In this document: one piece after another, positions 1-5,919 of the stretch
How the letters are laid out: the number at the start of each line of letters is the position of its first letter
Numbering within the stretch: position 1 is the first letter of the stretch
DNA from: Bacteroidota bacterium
GTDB taxonomy: Bacteria > Bacteroidota > Bacteroidia > Flavobacteriales_F > PHOS-HE28
DNA: 6,873 nt
Assembly: GCA_963169595.1 (NCBI GenBank)
Contig: CAUJFM010000246.1
Coordinates: 1 to 6,873 of the forward strand
Reading direction: 5' to 3'
Position numbers and translations under genes: made by a program
Notes under the pieces: generated by a model
What the model was told of the DNA's origin: nothing
Seen by the model: only the letters and a program-made list of their open reading frames with translations
Database searches by the model: none

Positions 1-57
1 GATCAGGATGGGGAAGGAGAGGCGTGTGAGGCCTTTGTCGGGTGCGTGGGTGGACAC
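1..57 (-). CDS. possible N-terminal fragment of an unknown gene running off the left edge
   Basis: A minus-strand reading frame stays open from a GTG at 57-55 to the window edge, giving 19 residues that end in a hydrophobic stretch (LSFPILI). That could be the start of a first membrane helix, for example in an integral membrane transporter. A sequence partly resembling the Bacteroidota -7 element (AAGCTTTG on the minus strand) lies 15 bases upstream of the GTG. The frame is in fact open all the way back to the stop codon of the barrel gene at 163, but it contains no ATG. In GC-rich DNA such an open stretch can arise by chance, so this is only a candidate; a TTG further upstream in the same frame is another possible start. 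I do not recognise the product. Confidence 0.2.
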   Translation of the reverse strand, partial: MSTHAPDKGLTRLSFPILI

Positions 58-125
58 CGTTGAAGGTTTGGGCAAAGCTTCCCCGTGCAACGAGGATGCT
101 TTATCCGTTACCTCCCGTGAAGCGC

Positions 126-157
126 TACGGTGATCACCGTAATTGCGGCCTGGCCGC
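126..157 (-). terminator. two tandem inverted repeats just downstream of the outer-membrane protein gene
   Basis: Read on the minus strand, the first repeat starts 5 bases after the barrel gene's stop codon: GCGGCC and GGCCGC around a single central base (145-157), a short very GC-rich hairpin. It is followed by an AT-rich AATTA. Next comes a perfect 16-bp palindrome, TACGGTGATCACCGTA (126-141). The position fits a transcription end or mRNA-stabilising structure for the mnmE-barrel unit, but no real T-run follows either repeat, so intrinsic termination is uncertain. The second palindrome could equally be a protein-binding site. Confidence 0.35.
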
Positions 158-162
158 GTGTC

Positions 163-927
163 CTAGAGCGTGAACTGCACGCCCAGATCGAGCGTCATGC
201 TGTACACCCGGCCCGAAACGGGCGCGTCGATCAGCTTCAGTGCCCCGTACCGGAAGGTGGGGCGCAACGACCAATTCCAGCGGCCACCAGGATGCATGGA
301 TACCCCGGTGCTGAAGTAGGGGATGAGATTGAACGCTGCGTAGTCCTCCAAAGGCTCGAAGCGCTCGCGCTCCACCCGGCCATCCGCGTAGGTGCTCACC
401 GTTAAGTCTTGGGCGGCCAGTAAAAAAGCCGGTGCTACACCCAACGAGGACGAGGACCGCCACCGCCCCTGGCCCAGCTCCATCACCACACCGATGGGGA
501 CCTCCAGGTAGTGGAAACGGTCCACGAACCGCCAACTTTCAGGAGGCACGTCCCCGGTATTGTAGATAAAGCCGCGCCGCGGATCGATCGGGTCACCAAA
601 GGTGAGGTCGCTCAGGTCCACTGAATGGGCGTAGCCGAACCGGGCATAGGCCACACCGGCCTCCAGGCTGAACCGGTCCGAAAGTCGGTACGCAACGTGA
701 AAGCCTCCTCCAATGGCCAGGTCCGGATGTTCCCGGTCGTCCCTGATCGCAATGATCCGATCGGCCAGCTCCGAACCGGCGGTGTTGATCAGGGTGCGAT
801 AGGCCCCGCCGGACCCGATGGAGGCTCCGATGCTCCAGCGTGCAACGGGCACGGCGTCCTGTGCATGGACGGTTCCCAGCAGGCAGAGGCTGACAGCGGG
901 AAGGAGGGCGCTGATGGTGCGGTCCAT
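163..927 (-). CDS. PorT-like outer-membrane beta-barrel protein
   Basis: This encodes 254 residues with a clear Sec signal peptide: a hydrophobic core at about residues 5-20 and a VHA|QD cleavage site after residue 22. The mature part alternates short hydrophobic/aromatic beta-strands with polar loops and ends in a strand finishing FTL, as outer-membrane barrels do. The YLEVPIG motif at residues 140-146 is typical of the Bacteroidota PorT/OMP_b-brl_2 barrel family, which usually has about 200-250 residues and eight or so strands. The start is fixed by the signal peptide. The gene lies 54 bp after mnmE on the same strand with no recognisable promoter in the gap, so co-transcription is plausible. 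Family members are mostly uncharacterised; the founding PorT is linked to type IX secretion, but this similarity is too general to assign that role. The barrel assignment is good, the specific function unknown. Confidence 0.8.
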   Translation of the reverse strand: MDRTISALLPAVSLCLLGTVHAQDAVPVARWSIGASIGSGGAYRTLINTAGSELADRIIAIRDDREHPDLAIGGGFHVAYRLSDRFSLEAGVAYARFGYAHSVDLSDLTFGDPIDPRRGFIYNTGDVPPESWRFVDRFHYLEVPIGVVMELGQGRWRSSSSLGVAPAFLLAAQDLTVSTYADGRVERERFEPLEDYAAFNLIPYFSTGVSMHPGGRWNWSLRPTFRYGALKLIDAPVSGRVYSMTLDLGVQFTL

Positions 928-981
928 GATGGTCAGTAGGTCTTCATGGAACGGAGGAACGCGCTGTTGTCGTACGCGGGC

Positions 982-2334
982 TCACTTCCCGATACAGAAC
1001 CGCTGGAAGATACTGCCGAGCAGGTCGTCGGTGGAAATGCGCCCGGTGATCTCGCCCAGGTGGTGCTGCGCGCGCCGCAGGTCGATGGACAGCAGCTCGC
1101 CGCTGATGCCCAGGTCGATGGCCTTGCGCGCTTCCTGCAGGGAGGCCTTCGCCTTGCGCAGCGCATCCACATGGCGGGCATTGGTCACCACGATGTCGCC
1201 CTGGCCGCTGCGCAATCCCTGCACATGGCTCAGGAAGGCCTGTTGCAGTACATCCATTCCTGCACCGGTGCGGGCCGAGATGGACAGCATGGAGGCGCTG
1301 GGGCGTGCCTCGGGTACATCGCACTTGTTCAGCACGGGCAGGATCAGGGGCCCATCGCCGATGCGTCGGCGCAGCATGGAGGCCTCCGTGCGCAAGGCCC
1401 CCTCGGACATCACGGAGGCATCGGCCAGCAGCACCACGATGCTGGCTTCCGCCGCCTTCTTGTAGCTGCGTTCGATGCCGAGCTTCTCCACGGTATCGTC
1501 CGTGCGGCGGATGCCCGCGGTGTCGATGAAGCGGAAGAGCACCCCGTCGATGGTCATGGTCTCTTCCACCGTGTCGCGTGTGGTGCCGGGGATATCGCTC
1601 ACAATGGCGCGATCGTCCTTGAGCAGGGCGTTCAGCAGGGTGCTCTTGCCACTGTTGGGCGCCCCCACGATGGCCACCGGGATGCCCTGGCGGATGGCGT
1701 TCCCATAGCGGAAGCTGTCGATCAGCTCGGTGCAGAGGTCGGTGATGCGTTCCAGCAGGGCCTGCAGCTCCACGCGCTGCGCGAACTGCACATCCTCCTC
1801 GCCAAAGTCGAGCTCCAGTTCGATCAGGGCGGCGAAATCGATCAGTTGTTGACGAAGGTCCTCGATGCGGGCCCCGAAGCCCCCCCGCAGCTGTTGCATG
1901 GCCAGACGGTGCTGCGCGGCGCTCTGGCTGGCGATGAGGTCGGCCACGGCCTCGGCCTGGCTCAGGTCCATCTTCCGGTTCAGGAAGGCCCGTTGGGTGA
2001 ACTCACCCGGCTTGGCCAGGCGCGCCCCGGCATCCAGCATGGCGTGCAGAACGCGTTGCTGGATGTAGGGGGAACCATGCACGGAGACCTCCACCACATC
2101 CTCACCGGTGTAGCTATTGGGCCCCTTGAACCAGGTGAGCACGGCCTCATCGATGGCGCTGTCGATATCCACCACCGGCAGGAAGTAGGCCTTCCGTGGC
2201 AAGGGCTCCAAGGGCAGGGTGGGAGCGATCCGCCCAGCCATCTCCAAGGCCTTTGCGCCGCTGAGCCGCAGCACGGCGATGGCCCCCGTGCCCGGTGGGG
2301 TGGACAGTGCGGCGATGGTATCCCGTTCGTACAT
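982..2334 (-). CDS. mnmE: tRNA uridine-5-carboxymethylaminomethyl(34) synthesis GTPase MnmE
   Basis: MnmE (TrmE) is a cytoplasmic GTPase that works with MnmG to install the carboxymethylaminomethyl group on wobble uridine 34 of a subset of tRNAs, using methylene-tetrahydrofolate and glycine. The 450-residue product is full length for the family. The N-terminal folate-binding domain covers about residues 1-118 and includes the conserved GEFTQRAFLN stretch (110-119). A helical domain flanks an inserted G domain of about 215-375. The G motifs are intact: GAPNSGKS (224-231), TTRDT (251-255), DTAG (271-274), NKCD (336-339) and SAR (353-355). The diagnostic C-terminal FCIGK (446-450) contains the Cys that is catalytically important in this family. 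I chose the ATG at 2334 because the protein then begins MYERDTIAAL, as homologues do; an in-frame ATG at 2403 would run into the divergent ndh gene. It is divergently transcribed from ndh. Confidence 0.97.
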   Translation of the reverse strand: MYERDTIAALSTPPGTGAIAVLRLSGAKALEMAGRIAPTLPLEPLPRKAYFLPVVDIDSAIDEAVLTWFKGPNSYTGEDVVEVSVHGSPYIQQRVLHAMLDAGARLAKPGEFTQRAFLNRKMDLSQAEAVADLIASQSAAQHRLAMQQLRGGFGARIEDLRQQLIDFAALIELELDFGEEDVQFAQRVELQALLERITDLCTELIDSFRYGNAIRQGIPVAIVGAPNSGKSTLLNALLKDDRAIVSDIPGTTRDTVEETMTIDGVLFRFIDTAGIRRTDDTVEKLGIERSYKKAAEASIVVLLADASVMSEGALRTEASMLRRRIGDGPLILPVLNKCDVPEARPSASMLSISARTGAGMDVLQQAFLSHVQGLRSGQGDIVVTNARHVDALRKAKASLQEARKAIDLGISGELLSIDLRRAQHHLGEITGRISTDDLLGSIFQRFCIGK

Positions 2335-2343
2335 CAGGGCGGT

Positions 2344-2359
2344 AAAGATCCGGAACTTT
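2344..2359. promoter_or_regulatory. 16-bp dyad with promoter-like -7 sequences on both strands between mnmE and ndh
   Basis: The 52-bp divergent region contains AAAGATCCGGAACTTT, an inverted repeat matching in seven of its eight base pairs, centred between 2351 and 2352. Its right half plus the next base reads GAACTTTG (2353-2360, plus strand), one base off the Bacteroidota -7 consensus TAnnTTTG. It is correctly oriented for ndh, whose ATG follows 26 bases later. The left half read on the minus strand gives GATCTTTA (2350-2343), a poorer match at four of six consensus positions, 8 bases before the mnmE ATG. No convincing -33 TTTG element is visible for either direction. The dyad may simply be two back-to-back promoters, or it may be a shared operator; the sequence alone cannot decide. 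Confidence 0.35.
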
Positions 2360-2386
2360 GTACTGTTCCCCCTAACCCCCTCCGCC

Positions 2387-3706
2387 ATGCCCAGCACTGC
2401 CAAGCTCGCCTACGATCGGCTGACCTATCCCAAGGTGGTGGTGGTGGGCGGTGGCTTCGCCGGACTGGAGGTGGTGCGTGGCCTGTCCGGCAAGCCCTAC
2501 AAGGTGCTGTTGCTGGACAAGCAGAACCACCACTGCTTCCAACCCTTGCTCTATCAAGTGGCCACGGCCAGTCTGGGCGCCGACAGCATCGCGCATCCGT
2601 TCCGGCGCACGGTGGGCCCCATGCCCAACGTGGCCTACCGCATGGCCCAGGTGCAGCGGGTCGACCCGGAGCGCAAGCAGGTGTGGACGAACATCGGCGC
2701 CTTCGACTACGACATCCTCATCCTGGCCCTGGGCAGCACCACCAACTTCTTCGGCAACGTGGCCATGGAACACCATGCCATGCAACTGAAGACCATCAGC
2801 CAGGCACTCGACATTCGCAGCGACTTCCTGCAGGAGTTCGAGGCGGCGATCGCGCTGAATGATGAGACCGCCATGCGCCGCCGTCTCAACTTCGTTATTG
2901 TCGGTGCCGGCCCAACGGGCGTGGAGCTGGCAGGGTCCTTGGCCGAGATCCGACGCACGGTGCTGAAGCGCGAGTACCGCGAGATGGACAGCGAACTGAT
3001 GCGCATCGTGCTCATCGACGGCAACGACCGGGTGCTGCGGAACTTCAGTGAAAAGGCCAGCGCCAATGCCCAGCGCTACTTGGAGGAACTGGGGGTGGAA
3101 CTGCGTTTGAACGTGCAGGTGACGGGCGGCAATGAGGACCGCATCGACCTGAGCGACGGGAGCATCGTGGAAACCACTACGGTGATCTGGGCGGCCGGGG
3201 TGAAGGGGGTGACCATACCCGGCCTGGAGGCCTCGCTGAACGAACGGGCCGTGCGCTACACGGTGGACCGCACCAATGCCCTGGTCGGCAACCCCGACAT
3301 CTTCGTGATCGGCGACTGCGCTCTGATGAGCGACGATCCGGGCTGGCCCAAAGGACATCCGCAGGTGGCGACCGTGGCCATCCAGCAGGGGCGGCACCTG
3401 GTGCGGAACCTGATCCGGCGGGCGAAGGGTGAAGCGGGACTGCCCTTCACCTACCACCACAAGGGCAGCATGGCCGTGATCGGCCGTCGGCGTGCCGTAG
3501 TGGATCTTGGTCAGCGCAGCTTCGGCGGCACCCTGGCCTGGTTGCTCTGGATGTTCGTGCACGTGGTGCAGCTCGTCAGCTTCCGCAACCGCATCATGGT
3601 GCTGGTCAACTGGGCCTGGAAGTACATCAGCTGGAAGAACACCATCCGCCTGATCATCCGGCCCTACGTCCGCAAGACCTCCGTGGCGGCCGCCGAAGTG
3701 GCCTGA
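2387..3706 (+). CDS. ndh: type II NADH:quinone oxidoreductase (NDH-2)
   Basis: This is a single-subunit, non-proton-pumping dehydrogenase on the cytoplasmic face of the inner membrane that transfers electrons from NADH through FAD to the quinone pool. The 439-residue product has the family's two-Rossmann layout. The FAD-binding GGGFAG is at residues 21-26, after strand KVVVV. The NADH-binding GAGPTGVE is at 173-180, and Asp211 ending the next strand (RIVLID) suggests NADH rather than NADPH preference. The second FAD contact is IFVIGDCA (305-312). The quinone-site motif appears as PQVATVAIQQ (325-334), a variant of AQxAxQ. The hydrophobic, tryptophan-rich C-terminal region at about 381-425 is the expected membrane-anchoring part. 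I took the ATG at 2387 because the dinucleotide fold follows after about 15 residues; an in-frame ATG at 2219 lies inside mnmE and would add an unrelated extension. No Shine-Dalgarno sequence is visible. The MFS gene follows after 66 bp on the same strand. Confidence 0.95.
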   Translation: MPSTAKLAYDRLTYPKVVVVGGGFAGLEVVRGLSGKPYKVLLLDKQNHHCFQPLLYQVATASLGADSIAHPFRRTVGPMPNVAYRMAQVQRVDPERKQVWTNIGAFDYDILILALGSTTNFFGNVAMEHHAMQLKTISQALDIRSDFLQEFEAAIALNDETAMRRRLNFVIVGAGPTGVELAGSLAEIRRTVLKREYREMDSELMRIVLIDGNDRVLRNFSEKASANAQRYLEELGVELRLNVQVTGGNEDRIDLSDGSIVETTTVIWAAGVKGVTIPGLEASLNERAVRYTVDRTNALVGNPDIFVIGDCALMSDDPGWPKGHPQVATVAIQQGRHLVRNLIRRAKGEAGLPFTYHHKGSMAVIGRRRAVVDLGQRSFGGTLAWLLWMFVHVVQLVSFRNRIMVLVNWAWKYISWKNTIRLIIRPYVRKTSVAAAEVA

Positions 3707-3752
3707 ACGGCCGCTGGTACGAACGGTGCGGCCAGCCGCGGTCGCGTGGGGC

Positions 3753-3760
3753 TACATTCG
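3753..3760 (+). promoter_or_regulatory. possible -7 promoter element for the MFS transporter gene
   Basis: TACATTCG differs from the Bacteroidota -7 consensus TAnnTTTG at one position and lies 12 bases upstream of the transporter's ATG, in the 66-bp gap after ndh. I see no -33 element at the usual distance and no clear terminator between ndh and this point. Read-through from ndh is therefore equally possible. Confidence 0.25.
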
Positions 3761-3772
3761 CAGACTTTTCCC

Positions 3773-4963
3773 ATGGACCGCAGGCTGCTCATCCTCTTCC
3801 TCACCATCTTCATCGACCTGGTGGGCTTCGGGATCTTCGTTCCGGTGGTGCCCATCTATGCCCGCGAGCTCAACGCCAGCGAGGCCTTGGTGGGGGATAC
3901 GGGCGCGCTGTTCAGCCTGATGATGTTCATCTTCACGCCGTTCTGGGGCACGCTCAGCGACCGCTTCGGGCGGCGGCCTGTGATCCTGATCGCCGTGGGG
4001 CTTTCCGCCATCAGCTATGTGCTGTTCGCCCATGCCACCACCATCACCATGCTCATCATCAGCCGGATGCTGACGGGCGTGGGATCGGGCAACATCACCG
4101 CGGCACAGGCCTACATCACGGACATCACCCCGCCGGACCAACGGGCCAAGTCGCTGGGCTTGATCGGCGCGGCCTTCGGACTGGGCTTCATCTTCGGTCC
4201 GCCGCTGGGCAGCCTCATCTTCGACCGGCTCGGGGTGGAATGGGTGGGCTATGTGGCCGCGCTCATGTGCGTGGCCAACCTGGTGGCCGTGTGGCTCTTC
4301 CTGCCCGAATCGCTGCAGGAGAAGGTCACCCACCGCAAGATCCGCATCAAGCCGGTGACCAGTGCCATCAAGGCCCTGCGTGAACCCCGGTTCCGCGACC
4401 TGTTCATCATCAGCTTCATCTACATCACCGCCTTCAGCATGATGCAGATGACCATCGCCATGCTCTGGTACGATGACTATGGCCTGGACAAGCGACAGAT
4501 CGGGTACATGTTCGCCATCGTGGGCCTGGGGTCCGCCATCGTGCAGGGCACCATGGTGGGTTGGCTGCAGCGCACCTTCGGGGAGCGCAACCTCATGATC
4601 TACGGCGCGCTCATGGTGGCCGTGGGCCTGGGCATGTTCGCCTTCATCCCAAAGGACCTCTTCCTGCCGCTGAGCATCGTGTCCATCGCCCTGCTCTCCC
4701 TGGGCAACGGCAGCCTCAGCCCCACCTTGTTGTCCCAGCTGAGCCGCAACGCGGAGCAGCAGGAGCAGGGGGAGGTGCTGGGCATGAACCAGAGCTTCGG
4801 CTCGCTCGCCCGGATCGCGGGGCCTGCCCTGGGAGGCCGGCTTTACGAACTGGGGCACGGGCTCCCGTACATCGCTTCGGGCCTGGTGATGCTGGGCGGC
4901 CTGTACTATGTGCACGGCTACCTGCGGGCGGTGGAAAAGCGGGGCGTTGCGGTGAAGCCGTAG
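3773..4963 (+). CDS. MFS transporter of the DHA1 (TetA-like) drug:H+ antiporter type
   Basis: This is a 396-residue inner-membrane protein with about 12 predicted helices, a normal length for 12-TM DHA1 transporters. Helix 1 carries an acidic residue (Asp15 in FIDLVGFG), as in TetA-like exporters. MFS motif A is intact at residues 59-69 (GTLSDRFGRRP) in the loop after helix 2. Motif C, the antiporter signature in helix 5, appears as GFIFGPPLG (138-146). The C-terminal half has a degenerate motif A (GWLQRTFGERN, 263-273) and a TetA-like stretch around 332-351 (QGEVLGMNQSFGSLARIAGP). The family exports small hydrophobic compounds in exchange for protons, but the substrate cannot be read from sequence and drug resistance should not be assumed. 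I chose the ATG at 3773 (MDRRLLILFL) because helix 1 begins at once; an in-frame GTG at 3746 would add nine residues and overlap the promoter-like sequence. The stop is 4 bases before the sucD -7 element. Confidence 0.9.
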   Translation: MDRRLLILFLTIFIDLVGFGIFVPVVPIYARELNASEALVGDTGALFSLMMFIFTPFWGTLSDRFGRRPVILIAVGLSAISYVLFAHATTITMLIISRMLTGVGSGNITAAQAYITDITPPDQRAKSLGLIGAAFGLGFIFGPPLGSLIFDRLGVEWVGYVAALMCVANLVAVWLFLPESLQEKVTHRKIRIKPVTSAIKALREPRFRDLFIISFIYITAFSMMQMTIAMLWYDDYGLDKRQIGYMFAIVGLGSAIVQGTMVGWLQRTFGERNLMIYGALMVAVGLGMFAFIPKDLFLPLSIVSIALLSLGNGSLSPTLLSQLSRNAEQQEQGEVLGMNQSFGSLARIAGPALGGRLYELGHGLPYIASGLVMLGGLYYVHGYLRAVEKRGVAVKP

Positions 4964-4975
4964 CGGTTACTTTTG
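4947..4975 (+). promoter_or_regulatory. Bacteroidota-type promoter of sucD
   Basis: TACTTTTG (4968-4975) matches the -7 consensus TAnnTTTG exactly. A TTG at 4947-4949 lies 18 bases upstream, a good spacing for the -33 element (consensus TTTG). The sucD ATG follows 29 bases after the -7 element, leaving room for a leader of about 20-25 bases. The -33 part overlaps the last codons of the MFS gene. This is the strongest promoter prediction in the window; it is made by eye from the published consensus. Confidence 0.7.
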
Positions 4976-5004
4976 CGGCCCAAGTCCACCGCATACGATC
5001 CATC

Positions 5005-5877
5005 ATGAGCGTACTCGTCAACAAGAACAGCAAGGTCCTCGTACAGGGTTTCACCGGCAGCGAAGGCACGTTCCATGCCTCGCAGATGATCGAGTACGGC
5101 ACGAACGTGGTCGGCGGCGTGACCCCCGGCAAGGGTGGTCAGACCCACTTGGACCGTCCGGTGTTCGAGACCGTGAGCGATGCGGTGAAGGCCACCGGCG
5201 CTGACGTGAGCATCATCTTCGTGCCGCCCGCCTTCGCTGCGGACGCCATCATGGAGGCCGCCGAGGCCGGGATCAAGGTCATCGTGTGCATCACCGAGGG
5301 CATCCCTGTGAAGGACATGGTCACCGCCCGCGAGTACCTGCGTGGCAAGGACTGCCGCCTCATCGGCCCCAACTGCCCCGGCGTGATCACGGCCGAGGAA
5401 TGCAAAGTGGGCATCATGCCCGGCTTCGTGTTCAAGAAGGGCAAGGTGGGCATCGTGTCCAAGTCCGGCACCCTCACCTACGAGGCGGCCGACCAGGTGG
5501 TGAAGGCCGGCATGGGCATCACCACGGCCATCGGCATCGGCGGCGACCCCATCATCGGCACCACCACCCTCGAGGCTGTTCAGCTCTTCGCCAACGACCC
5601 CGAAACGGAGGCCATCGTGATGATCGGCGAGATCGGTGGTGATCTGGAGATCCAGGCCGCCCGGTGGATCAAGGCCAACTGCAAGAAGCCGGTGATCGGT
5701 TTCATCGCCGGTGAGACCGCCCCCAAGGGCCGCACCATGGGCCACGCCGGTGCCATCGTGAGCGGTGCCGATGAGAGCGCGGCCGCCAAGAAAGCTGTGA
5801 TGCGCGAGTGCGGCATCCACGTGGTGGACAGCCCCGCCACGATCGGCGCGAAGGTGAAGGAGGTGATGAAGGGCTGA
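5005..5877 (+). CDS. sucD: succinyl-CoA synthetase (succinate-CoA ligase), alpha subunit
   Basis: SucD is the CoA-binding, phosphohistidine-carrying subunit of the TCA-cycle enzyme that converts succinyl-CoA to succinate with substrate-level formation of ATP or GTP; it needs the beta subunit SucC. The 290-residue product is full length (the E. coli protein has 289). The N-terminal Rossmann domain has the CoA-binding GFTGSEGTFH (15-24) and PGKGG (41-45). GPNCPG (121-126) and SKSGTLTYE (152-160) follow, and GIGGDPIIG lies at 177-185. The active-site GHAGA (246-250) places the phosphorylated histidine at His247. The ATG at 5005 fits homologues starting MSVLVNKNSKVLVQG; the reading frame continues upstream into the MFS gene only as a shadow. 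No Shine-Dalgarno sequence is visible. sucC is not next to it in this window, unlike the sucCD operon of E. coli, so the beta subunit must be encoded elsewhere. The gene probably uses its own promoter. Confidence 0.97.
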   Translation: MSVLVNKNSKVLVQGFTGSEGTFHASQMIEYGTNVVGGVTPGKGGQTHLDRPVFETVSDAVKATGADVSIIFVPPAFAADAIMEAAEAGIKVIVCITEGIPVKDMVTAREYLRGKDCRLIGPNCPGVITAEECKVGIMPGFVFKKGKVGIVSKSGTLTYEAADQVVKAGMGITTAIGIGGDPIIGTTTLEAVQLFANDPETEAIVMIGEIGGDLEIQAARWIKANCKKPVIGFIAGETAPKGRTMGHAGAIVSGADESAAAKKAVMRECGIHVVDSPATIGAKVKEVMKG

Positions 5878-5888
5878 GGGCCTAGCTG

Positions 5889-5916
5889 GGAGGAACGACC
5901 ATTGGATCGTCGCTCC
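5889..5916. terminator. imperfect hairpin between the convergent sucD and lipoprotein genes
   Basis: In the 42-bp convergent gap, GGAG pairs with CTCC and ACGA with TCGT, separated by a 2-base mismatch. A CC/GG pair closes the small loop, with one bulged A. The position between two converging stop codons (11 bases after sucD and 3 bases after the lipoprotein gene) suits a bidirectional terminator. Neither side has a T-run, so it is not a classical intrinsic terminator. Confidence 0.35.
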
Positions 5917-5919
5917 GGG

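Noticed and set aside
163..927. Assigning the barrel protein to type IX secretion as PorT
   Set aside because: The YLEVPIG-type motif occurs throughout a very large barrel family; there are no neighbouring type IX genes to support the specific role.
933..981. A protein-like minus-strand tail (AYDNSAFLRSMKTY then stop) just after mnmE, which might be a remnant gene or a frameshifted mnmE extension
   Set aside because: mnmE already ends with its diagnostic FCIGK, so no frameshift is needed. The tail belongs to a frame that is only a shadow inside mnmE, and 14 residues are too few to support a gene remnant.
2219..2386. Longer NDH-2 starting at 2219
   Set aside because: The 56-residue extension is antisense to mnmE and unlike the family; the FAD fold normally lies near the N-terminus.
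2335..2403. Longer mnmE with an upstream ATG at 2403
   Set aside because: The extra 23 residues have no counterpart in the family and would overlap the start of ndh; the ATG at 2334 gives the usual N-terminus.
946..2862. A 638-codon plus-strand open frame antisense to mnmE and extending into ndh
   Set aside because: It has no protein-family character, is rich in Gly, His and Gln as expected for an antisense shadow in GC-rich DNA, and overlaps two certain genes (mnmE motifs and NDH-2 motifs are intact in the other frames).
2372..3562. Long minus-strand open frame opposite ndh
   Set aside because: It is an antisense shadow with His/Gln-rich composition; NDH-2 on the plus strand explains the region fully.
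3752..4915. Long minus-strand open frame opposite the MFS gene
   Set aside because: Its extremely acidic and His-rich composition is the complement of a hydrophobic membrane protein, and there are no recognisable domains.
3773..4963. Calling the MFS gene a tetracycline-resistance gene (tetA)
   Set aside because: Motifs A and C and the TM1 Asp are shared across DHA1 exporters; substrate specificity cannot be read from them, and the context is a housekeeping region without mobile elements.
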